43,911 nt of DNA, from assembly GCA_016926155.1 (NCBI GenBank), contig JAFGPC010000087.1:1-43911 (forward strand), written 5' to 3'. Both the position numbers and the translations under genes were made by a program. Below, in pieces: positions 7,876-19,800 of the stretch; within the stretch, counting starts at the first letter, position 1; every line of letters starts with the position of its first letter. This DNA is from Sedimentisphaerales bacterium. Lineage in GTDB: Bacteria > Planctomycetota > Phycisphaerae > Sedimentisphaerales > Anaerohalosphaeraceae. The notes beneath the pieces are model-generated. The model made no database searches and had not been told where the DNA came from. It worked only from the letters and a program-made list of their open reading frames with translations.

Positions 7876-10800
7876 ATGGTATCGGTTGCACGTAAAACGG
7901 TTTTTGGATTATCCTGTGTTTTTTTATTCGCTTCTGTGGGATTGGGAGCAATCCTTCGAGTGCCTTCCGGAGAATACCCCACTTTGGATGAAGCGCTGTC
8001 TGCATCAACTGCCGGAGATGAGGTGTGGGTTACCCAGGGAATTTATCTTCCTGATACGAGTGGCCTGACGGATCCCCGTCAGGCTGTTTTTGAAGTGCCT
8101 GATGGCGTGGCGGTTTATGGAGGATTTGCCGCATCCGATTCCGATTGGTTCCAGAGGAATCCTTTGCTCTATCCGACTATTCTAAGCGGCGATCTGCTCG
8201 GCAATGACGATAAAAAGGTCGATATCGACGATCCGACCCGATCCGACAACTGTTATCATGTTGTTGACGTAAGCAATACCGGTCCTTCCACTGTACTTGA
8301 CGGATTTACCCTGATGGGTGGTTATGCTATTGCGACGGTGGACTGGCCTGACAATTGTGGCGGAGGTGTACTCAGCCTTACCTCGGAGGCGCAAATAAGA
8401 AACTGCCGGATCGAGAAAAACTTTGCTAACCAGGGCGGGGGCTTTTACACCGTTGACAGCAATGTAACCGTTCAACAATGTATTGTTCTTGACAATGTAG
8501 CCGCCGAGGCCGGCGGAGCAGCTTATATGACCGGTGAAGCGGATGTTTCAAATCTAATCGGATGCTTGATTGTAGGAAATAACGCCAATGCCGGAGGGGC
8601 AATCGGCTTGGACCGCAGCAACGCGATCCTGGTGAACAATGTCATTATTTACAATACCTCGATGCAGGGAGGAGGACTTTTCAATTTTCGTGGCAAACCT
8701 ATCCTGGTTGGTTGCACAATGAGCGGCAACAATGCCATCGGGGTCGGCGGTGGTATTCTGGCAACCGGGAGAGGCAGCAGTATAACGGTTACCAATAGTA
8801 TTCTCTGGGACAATACCCATGGGAGCGGAGGCGGGCAAATAGCTCAACTGGCCGGTGGAGCTTATCTGGTAACTTATAGTTGTATACAAGGCTGGGACGG
8901 CTCACTGGGAGGTGCCGGCAATATTGCAGCCGATCCCCAATTTACCGATCCGGACGGCGCCGATGATATTGTTGGAACCGAGGATGATCTATTTGTTCTT
9001 ATCAGTGGTTCACCCTGTATTGATGCCGGGGATAATACGGCGGTACCCGAAGGTATCTTACTGGATATCTCAGGAGCACCCCGTTTTCAAGACGATCCGC
9101 TGACATCCGATACAGGTAATGGAACGGCGCCGATTGTAGATATGGGGGCCTATGAAGGAACGGTTCAATTGATTCTTGTCAGTACAGAAGAATTGCACGT
9201 TCCGGAAGGAGAAACCGCAGACTTTACTGTGGCGCTGGAAGCGGATCCGGGGGGAACGATTGAAGTGAATGTTTCCATTATGGGTGACGCCGACCTGAAC
9301 CTTTTGACCGGTTCGACGTTGTTCTTTGATTCCACCAATTATTCTCAGGGACAGACGGTTCGTATTACAGCCGCTGAGGATTCGGACTGGGCTAACGGTC
9401 AGGGCACAATCTCCCTTTCGGCGACGGGATATGTAACAACAACCGTTCTGGCAAGAGAAGTCGATAATGATATGCCAACCGAACTTTATGTGGACGCTTC
9501 CGCTGCCGGATCGGGCCAGGGTACAAGCTGGTCCAATGCGTTTGTTCGCCTGGAGGATGCCTTTGCCGAAGTGGCTCAGTTGCCGACTTTGCAGGCGATT
9601 TATGTGGCCGAAGGAACCTATACACCTGCCGGATCAAACGGAACACGGGATGCGACATTTGCTTTACGTAATGGTCTGGCGGTTTATGGCGGATTTCCCA
9701 GCGGTGGAGCGGCAATACAGGAGCGAGACCCGATTTCCTATCCGACAATTTTAAGCGGAGATCTGAACAGCAATGACACAGGAGATATAAGTGATTTAAG
9801 TCGTTCAGAAAACGTTTTCCATGTTGTGACGGCTGAAGTGGTGGATTCTTCGGCAGTTCTGGATGGATTTATCGTTATTGGAGGACATGGACAAGGGCCG
9901 GATGGGACCTATCGTAATGGAAGCGGTTTGTATAATGTCGGCGGCAGCCCGACTATCGTTAATTGTACCTTCCGACTCAATGGAGGGCAGGATTGCTACG
10001 GTGGCGCTGTTTACAACGGATCCGGTTCGCCGACGTTTGTAAGCTGTCGATTTGAGAACAACAGTGCCGGGGAAAATGGAGCGGGAGGGGCAATGTACAA
10101 TGCATCCAGTGATGCCACTCTTCTTCATTGTGTTTTTCTTGGCAATACAGCATATGGCGGCGGGGGGATCTGCAATGATGATTCCGATGGAGTTATAAAG
10201 AATTGCAGATTTGAAGAAAATACAGCTATTGGACAGGGAGGAGCACTTTACAATCGTAATGACAGTAATCCCATGATCCAACTGTCTCGTTTTATGAATA
10301 ACATAGCCGATACGGGAGGCGCTATTCGTAATGATAACTTGAGTAATCCAATCATTCAGAGTGCTTTATTCATGAACAATAGTGCGGAGCGGGGTGGAGC
10401 GATTTACAATTTCGATGCCAGCGAAGCTATATTGGTCAATTGCACCCTGATAGATAATGTTGCATCGAATAAAACAGGTGGTATTTATAACCAGATGAGT
10501 AATCCGGTCTTGACCAATTGTATCTTGTGGGGCAATGTAGGGCCGGATACCTCATTTGATAATCAGTTGTCCGGTGGAGTTCCTGTCGTCAATTATTGCT
10601 GTATCGAAGGTCTGAGTGATGATCTGGACGGTCAGGGCAATATCGGGGATGATCCGCAATTAGCCTTTTTAACGGATCCGCGCCCCGTAGTCGGTTCACC
10701 CTGTGTTGATACGGGAACCAATACTCCGACGGGAGATATATCCGAAACCGATTTAGATGGGGCGATTCGTATTTTGGATGGTAACGGGAGCGGCCAGGCT

Positions 10801-13800
10801 ATTGTGGATATGGGAGTTTATGAGTTTGACCGAACAACACCAAGGCTGGCTGTTACGCCGTCTTCTTTTACATTTGATGCCATACAGAATCGGCCCAATC
10901 CGGCCGATCAGCAACTACAGATTTGCAATGCAGGGGGAGGACAACTGGAATGGCAAATTACAAAAGAATGTTCTTGGTTAACCTTGAGCAAGGAAGTGGG
11001 CAGTTCTGTCGGTTCCATTGAATCCGTGAATCTCAGTGTAGACATCTCCGCTTTGGATCCTGGAGACTATGAATGTCAATTGGTGATTGCCGCAACCGAT
11101 GCTGCCGGCAGTCCAAGAATAATACCGATTCGTCTGGGAGTGCAATCCGAACCAATCGAAGGAATAATCCGTGTTCCAGTGGATGTAACCACGATTCAGG
11201 AGGCCATTGATGTGGCCCAACCCGATGATCATATCGTTATTTCTCCGGGAATCTATACGGAGAACATCCAATTCAAAGGTAAACAGATTGTTGTTCGATC
11301 AACGGATCCGGAAAATCAGCAGGTTGTAGCTCAAACAGTAATCCACAGTGCCGGTGACGGTTCCGTTGTAACATTTTTAGGAAACGAACAGGAACAAACC
11401 CAGTTACTGGGTTTGACTATCACCGGAGCTGATAGTACGGGACCGGGTGCAGGTATTTTTGGGAATCAGACCCAAGCGACGATTAGCCGATGTGTTATTC
11501 GTAATAATCAAGCGAATGGTGCAGGTGGTGGCATTGTTGGATGTCAAGGTCGAATTATTCATTGTATGATTGTCAATAATAGTTCCGGTCTTTGGGGGGG
11601 TGGTTTGGCCGGCTGTGCAGGCCAAATCCATGATTGCTTGATTGTTGGAAACTCAGCTCCTTATGGCGCAGGATTGAACAATTGCGATGGCAATATCGTC
11701 AACTGCACCATTAGTAACAATACGGCTTCTAATGCAGGCGGAGGTCTGAGATTCTGCGACGGCAGTATTATTAATTGTATCATTTGGGGTAACAGCCCCG
11801 ATCAGATTTCCGAAGGCTCCAAACCGGTCTTCAGTTGTATACCTGAAGAATATCCCGGTCTGGGTAATCTCCATATCAATCCTGGTTTTGTGCAAACTCC
11901 GGGCAATTATCAGCTCGTGCCGGATTCGCCTTGTATTGATACGGGATCCAATCATCCGGAAGAACTCTGGGGTGGTGGTGAAGAGGAATATTTTACCGAA
12001 CTTTTCCAAAGCGGTTCTGATGATTCGTTTGATTTGTCCAATAAGGCTGTGACGTTTACTCCCGGCGGATTGAACGGATATTGGACAGGTTTGGAAGATG
12101 CTACGACCTTTTTTACCAGTCCTTCGGGTGGTCAGAACCTGAGCTTGAGCGACGACCATTATCTGCAGGTTGTGGTTGGACAGGGGAAAACGATTCCATT
12201 TTTTGATCAGCAATATGATCGTTTCTATGTAGGCAGCAATGGGTATGTTACCTTTGAACAGGGGGACAACAATCTTTCCGGAACCCTTTCCTCTCATTTC
12301 AATCTTAAACGAATTTCCGGTATGATGTGTGATCTGTATCCACCAGGAAACGGACAAGTAAGCTGGAAACAGGAAAGTGACCGAGTTGCCGTAACATTTG
12401 AAAATATTCCGGAATGCTGTGACAATACACCGAAAACCTCGTTCCAGATCGAAATGTTCTTTGACGGACGGATTCGAATCACGTGGTTAACGGTTCTTGT
12501 GCAGCGATCTCTGGTCGTAGGACTTTCTCAGGGTGGCGGATTTCCCGCAGGATATAACAACGCGAATTTTCCACAAAGTGATATGAGCCAATACAGCCGC
12601 AGTTCTGTCAAACCGTTTGCACCCGAACCGCTGGCCCAGAACGATTTGACCGGCGAGTCCAGACTGTTGGATGGTGATAACGATGGTAATGCTGTCGTCG
12701 ATATGGGCGCCTATGAAGCTTTTGTCGAAGTACCCGTCTTTGATGTATATCCGCAGGGGATCCATTTTTGGATTTATAATGACGCTTCGAATCTGTCGGA
12801 TCAGATGCTTCATGTGCGAAATCGGGGTGGTTCCATATTGGAATGGGAGATTGTTAACAATTGTCCATGGTTAAGTCTTTCCGCACAGTCCGGGGATAGT
12901 ACTGACGAAATTGATGATATTACGCTGAGCGTAGATATTACCAATCTTTCTCTGGGCGTGCATACATGCGAGTTGGTTGTACAGAGTGAAGATGCCTATA
13001 ATACTCCCCAGATCGTCCAGATTCTGTTGCATATCTATGACGGCCATATTTATGTACCGCAGGATACGGATACGGTTCAACAGGCCATCGATTTCGCAAG
13101 CGAGGGAGATATCATTGTTGTAGCGCCCGGGATTTATCATGAACATATCGATTTCCACGGTAAAAGTATTACGGTAACCGGTTCAGATCCCGACAACTGG
13201 GAAATGGTCTCGCAGACGATTCTGGACGGTCAGGGCCTGGATGGGAGTGTTATTACGTTTGCCAATGGCGAGGGGCCGGAAACTCGGTTAGCAGGCTTGA
13301 CGATTCAGGGAGGTGTGGGAACGAGTGACAATTCGAGTAGTTGGGCAACCTACTATCGAGGTGGAGGAATTTACTGTGACCAGGCTTCGCCGACGATCGA
13401 ACGCAATATCATTCAAGATAACATTTGTCCCAGCGGTGACTATTTATATGGATATGGAGCGGGAGTGTATTGTCGTTATTCTGATGCGGTGATCAGGCGA
13501 AATATTATACAGAGCAATATCGCCTACTATGGTGGTGGAATCTGCAGCGAATCGAGCCAGTCTGTCATCGCTTGTAATTTGATCGTTTCAAATGAGAGTG
13601 GTTATGCCGGTGGTGGAGTCTATATCGGATCAGGCAGTTTTCTGATCAACAATACCATTAGTGACAACACAGCCTATGTTGGAGGCAATCTGTATGTCTC
13701 CGGCCAGGCGCTGGTAGCCAATAACATAGTTACCTTTGCTCAAAATGGCAGTGGAGTTTACTGGTCGGGCTGGCACCGACTGGAGATGGGGGATCGGTTT

Positions 13801-16800
13801 GTTTATAATAACGTCTGGAATAACATGCCGATGAACTATGCTGAAAGCGGGGATATGTCCGATGCAACCGGGTATAACGGCAATATTTCCATATCCCCAC
13901 GTTTTGTGGATCGGTCGGATGGAAACTACCGACTCCAGACAGATTCCCCCTCTGTCAATGCATGTCCTCTCGATTGGGCGGATCGGATCGGTCTGTTGGA
14001 CCTGGATGGCGATGAACGTGTTTTTGCCAATCGTCTGGACATGGGCGCATTTGAAATTCCAGGTTACTATGCTCCTATGGCCGAGGCCGGACCTGATCTG
14101 CATATTCTGCAGACGGGACAGGCGGTCACACTGGATGGATCATCCAGTTATTTTGACGCCGCCGCCAGCCGGCAGGAATTTTCCTGGGTACAGCTTTCCG
14201 GTCCCGCCGTGAACCTGACGAGCCCTGCTTCGCCAATAACCACATTTGTACCTGACATGCCGGAAACATATCGTTTTGAGCTGGTGGTTTTTGATGGACA
14301 AAACTACAGTGAGCCTGACCAGGTGATCATTGTCGTGGGGAATCATCCACCGGTGGCCGTGACAGACAATTACGTTCTTTATACGGCGCCAGTGAGCGGG
14401 GGAGACTGGAATGTCTATCTGGATGGTAGTGACAGTTATGATCCGGATCCGGGTGATACACTGACATATACCTGGCAACAACTGAGTGGTCCGCAAGTCC
14501 AGCTTATCAATGCAAACCAGGCAAGAGCCTCTTTTCGATATCAGCAGCAGGGAATATACGAGTTTGAACTGATCGTCAGCGACGGTTTCGAAACCGGAGT
14601 ACCGGCCGTTGTCCGAGTGGTTACGGCCTTGCCGGAGAGTACGTATCAGGATCAGGGATATTTATATATTGAGGCGGAGGGAATTGGCTTTAATGACTTG
14701 AGATTCCCTGATCTATTCGGTTCAAATATAGCAGTCAGTGGATATTACTACGACAATGGATATCACTGGGATATTTTGGTCAAGGATCTGGAAGATGAAA
14801 CCGCTGCTGTAACGCGTTTCACAGGTAACAACGGATTAAATATAAATCCAAGTATTAACGGAGACCTCGTTGCCTGGTCGGGAACCGCTGCCGGAATAAG
14901 TCCCTACGGCTCAGAACCAGTGAATACGTCTGTTTTTGTGGGTAAAATTTCTACAGGAATACAAAAAGCTCTGCGATTGGGGACCTCCACTTCCTCCTAC
15001 GGTATGCCTGTCATTTCAGGCAATTTGGTTGTTTGGCTGGAACATGAAGGATTGGACTTGAATGATGTGGAAAACAAATGGTTCAATACTCCCTTCAGTA
15101 TTCGAGGGGCTGACGTATCGGATTGGAACAATCCGATCTTCTTTACGATCGCCTCAAATGTAGGGCGATGTGATCCATTCCCCTCCCAGGAAATTGGCAA
15201 TATTTATACGGTCCCGAGTAAGCTGGATATAGACGGGCACCTCCTCGTTTTTGAAGCAGATGGGAATATTTATGGCGCTGATTTGTCGGACCTGGATGAC
15301 ATTCAAGTCTTTGGAATCTGTCTGGAACCTGGCCGTCAATACGATCCGGTTATCTCCGGAAACACGGTATTGTGGACCGATCAGCAAAATGATCAAGGCG
15401 ATATTTATGCTGCGGATATTTCCAACCACCAAGTTGGTCAGCCTTTTGGATTGTGCGTACAAAGCGGCCGGCAGGAATATCCCGCTATTGACGGCCATAC
15501 CGTTGTGTTAAACGAATCAGGATATTTACGATTTTATTCCATCAGCCGCAACGGAGATTTAGTATCGATTCCTGCAGGTAGTCAATATGGGATCGGTCCG
15601 GTGATCAGTGGACGTTGGGTGGTCTGGTCATATTATGGCAATGTGCGTATGATGACGCTGGATTATGGTTATACGATTGCAGATGGGCCGGTTGAGAATA
15701 TATCTTCCATGCAGCGGTATGATGCTATTCAGCAGGCTATCCAGGCGGCCGCTGTGAATGATACAATCGTTGTTCAACCGGGACGATATCGTGAAAACAT
15801 TCATTTTGGCGGTAAAGATCTTAAGGTCAGTTCCTTGGATCCGGCAGATGATTCGATTGTGCGAAGCACCATTATCGAAGGAAACGGGACAACCAGCACG
15901 ATATTGTTTGAAGGAACAGAAACCAATTCATGTGAACTGACAGGTTTTACAATAACAGGAGGTTACAGTTCTGAATCGGGTGGAGGAATCAGAGGATTTT
16001 ATACCAGTGCAACAATTCGTCGATGTGTTGTTATCGGAAATTCAGCGCCCAATGGAGCAGGTGGGGGTATCCAAAGCCTGGCCGGCTGGATTGATTCCTG
16101 TATTATACAAGGAAATACAGCCTATTTGGGAGGTGGCCTGGCAGGATGTTCCGGGCGGATCAGTAACTGCATTATCGCCGATAACCAGGCGAACGTTGGT
16201 GCAGCCTTAAATAACTGTGATGGAACCATTCTCAATTGTACGATTGTAGGTAATTCGGCGCCGGACGAGGGTGTAATTCGTGATTGCGACGGAACGATTG
16301 TAAATTGCATCATTTGGGGCAATACGCCGGAGGTTGTGATACATAATTCTGTTGAGCCTCTCCATAGCTGCTATCCGGGAGGTGGAGGAAATGGAAATAT
16401 TGACCTTGATCCGCTTTTTGCGCTGGAAAAAGATTATCATATTATGCCGATGTCTCCGTGTATTGATGGAGGGACTAGTGAGATTACGGACGGTTTAGAT
16501 GAAACGGACCTGGAAGGCCTTATGAGAGAAATGGATGGCGATTCCGACTCTATTTCTATTGTGGATATGGGAGTGTATGAGTTCAGTCCGACAGGTTCAC
16601 GAATTGCAGTTTCTACCAAAAAGATTGTTCTTGAAGGATTGGAAGGGCAGGAGTGGACAGGAGAAGCAACGATATCTATTCGCAACTGTGGAGCGGAGGT
16701 TTTAAACTGGCAGGCACAATCCAGTCGAAATTGGTTGGATGTTACACCCGAACTGGGACAGATAACAGATGAAGTAATGCAACTGGAAATTCGGGCGCAT

Positions 16801-19800
16801 GCCGCTCTTTTGTCCGCCGGTGTATATGAAGGCCTTATCATGATCGTCGATGAAAACGCATTGAACAGTCCACAAACCATTCAAGTTACTCTGGTTCTTC
16901 ACAAGCATATTTACCATGTTCCGGAAGAGTACGGTACAATCCAGTCGGCTATTCTGGCGGCGGGAGATGGTGATACGATCCTCGTGGCGGATGGAATCTA
17001 TCGTGAGAACATAGACTTTCTCGGCAAGAACATCACGCTTCGCTCTATCGATCCGGAAAATTGGCACACTGTCACAGATACTATTATCGATGCCGGTGGC
17101 TCAGGTGTTGTCGTCATGTTCTCCGGTACGGAAAACGCCGCCTGTCGGCTGGAGGGTTTTACTCTTAGAGGAGGATATAACACGACTTCGTGCGGTGCGG
17201 GAATCATTGGAAACGGTGCTGAATCCACAATCCGAAGATGTATCATTGAAGGCAATGAATCAATTTTTTGCGGTGCAGGAGTCACAACATGTAACGGAAG
17301 GATTGAAGAATGTATTATTCGAAACAATACGGCCAATGCCGGTGGTGCCCTTTCGGGTTGCCAGGGCACGATCACAAACTGTCTGATTACCGGTAATGTC
17401 GGTGACCGAGCCGGCGGGTTGAATGCTTGTAATGCACAGATCGAACATTGTACGATTGTGAATAATGTCGGGGCTAACACCGGTGGAGACGGCTGTGGTG
17501 CCTTGAGGATGTGTAACGGAATGATCAGAAACTGTATCATCTGGGGCAATAGCTGGCCCGTTTCTTACGAGAGCAATCCAACGATTACATTTAGCAATGT
17601 GCAGGGTGACTGGACCGGTGAAGGAAATATCAATCTGGAACCGCAATTTATCTCGGATCAGGATTTCCGGCTGTCTCCTCTTTCCCCCTGTATCGATGCC
17701 GGGATGGATACGGGTGTAACGGTCGATCTGGAAGGCGCATACAGACCTTATGATGTTCCGGAGATCGATAACAATGGCGATTTGCCTGACTTTGACATGG
17801 GTGCTTATGAATATGATCCCCGACCTTCTATTCTTATCAGTCCACAGTCATTGACGTTTGAAATGAATCTAGATCAGGAGGATCCTGAACCGCGTATGCT
17901 GACGCTTCGTAATGGACGAATGGGGGTTTTAAACTGGACGATTAGTGAAGACTGCGAATGGTTGTCGCTGGATGTCACTTCGGGACAAGTGGAAGCAGAC
18001 GCCGTCTCTCAAGTGATGGTTTCTGTGCAGGCAAATGATCTCGAATCCGGCCAATATGCCTGTGATCTGGTTATCAGTGATCCGCAGGCGGTAAATAATC
18101 CTCAACATGTATCGGTTACTTTGGTCATCCATGGACCAGCCTTGGATGTTTCCCCTGAAGCATTTGATTTTACCGCCGACCGCGATGGGGCCAATCCGTC
18201 GGATCAGTATTTGAATATCACCAATACAGGAGGTGGACAGTTGCATTGGGCCATCGCATACGATTGTGCGTGGTTAAGCGTGGATCACCTTTCCGGTGAG
18301 ACAACCGATAGTGATTCTATAGCCCTTTCCGTGGATGCCGCCGGCCTGGACTGGGGCACTTACAATTGTGAAGTGATTGTATATGATGCAACCGATCCAG
18401 AGGGACAGATTAATGGAGAACGCATTCCCGTTAGACTGACAATTACGGGTCCGGTGATTCGTCTTTCGACAGACCATGTGGCCTTTAACGCACGCCCAGG
18501 CACAACAGCGGCCGATCAAACAATTACAATTGAAAATGTGGGAAGCGGTAGATTGGTTTGGACCATTATCGAAGATTGCCCATGGTTGGAGATCAATCCT
18601 ACAAGTGGCAGCACCTCATCAACTGCGCTGGAAATTGTGCTTCATCCAGTCGGCTTGGCGAGCATGGAGCTGGGATACTATTCCTGTGATCTGGTAGTTT
18701 CCGATGAACAGGCTGTCAACAGCCCATTGGCAATACAAGTAGATCTGCATATTCGCTCTTCTCTCCAGGTCCCTGCCGATTATGATACAATCCAGGCCGC
18801 GATCAATGCTGCAATGGAAGGTGAAGTGATTGTAGTGGTCGAAGGTACTTATCAAGAACATATCAATTTCCTTGGCAAGAATATTGTCGTGACAAGTGTC
18901 GATCCGGAAAATCCGGCCGTTGTTGCCAATACAATCATTGACGGACAAGGAACCGGCAGTGTTGTAACCTTTACTAACGGTGAAGGCCCCGAGACCGTCT
19001 TGACCGGTTTTACGATTACCGGTGGCGGCGGTGGTACGCAATACAATGCGCAAGGTGAATCGGCATTCTGGGGGGCGGGAATCTTTTGTGCTTCGGCTTC
19101 GCCGACGATCTGCTGCAACCGTATTGTGGCCAATGGAACAATGCAGGGATCAGAACTCTATGGAGGAGGTATTGCATGTATAGAGTCTTCTGCTCATGTA
19201 GATCGAAATACTATTACCTTGAATGTTGCTGATGCATGTGCAGGTGTAATAGTCTGGATGGGAAATCCGCTTATTTCCAACAATTTGATTTATGCGAATA
19301 CCGCTGATGAAGTAGCCGGCGGTATGGCTCTTGTTTATGGCGGACGGGCATTTAATAACACCATCGATCGTAATTCGGCTGATGAAGCGGGAGGCAATCT
19401 GTATTCCTATAATGCCATAGTGAAAAACAATCTGATTACAAACGCATCCAGTGGAGGGGGTGTGTTGTTGATCATTGAGGGGCAAAACCCGGATTTAAGT
19501 AGTTTTGCTTACAACTGTGTCTGGGGTAATACGGGAGGGAACTACATGTTTGAGGGGGGGCAGGGGATTAATGATTTGACAGGGCAAAACGGCAATATTT
19601 CGGAAAATCCTCTTTTTGCCGGTCAGGACGATTACCAACTAACGGAAGGATCCCCCTGCTTTAATGCAGGATATCCGAACGATGGCTATGAAGGCTGGCT
19701 GGATTATGCTGGACTACCGCGTGTACTGGGTGGTCGAGTGGATATCGGAGCTTATGAATTTGCGGTTGACCTGCTACCGGTGGCCGACGCCGGTCAGGAT

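Noticed and set aside
11400-17560. CRISPR-like or DNA tandem repeats in the giant gene
   Set aside because: Repetition is at protein level (beta-helix coils) with divergent codons; no identical spaced DNA repeats occur.
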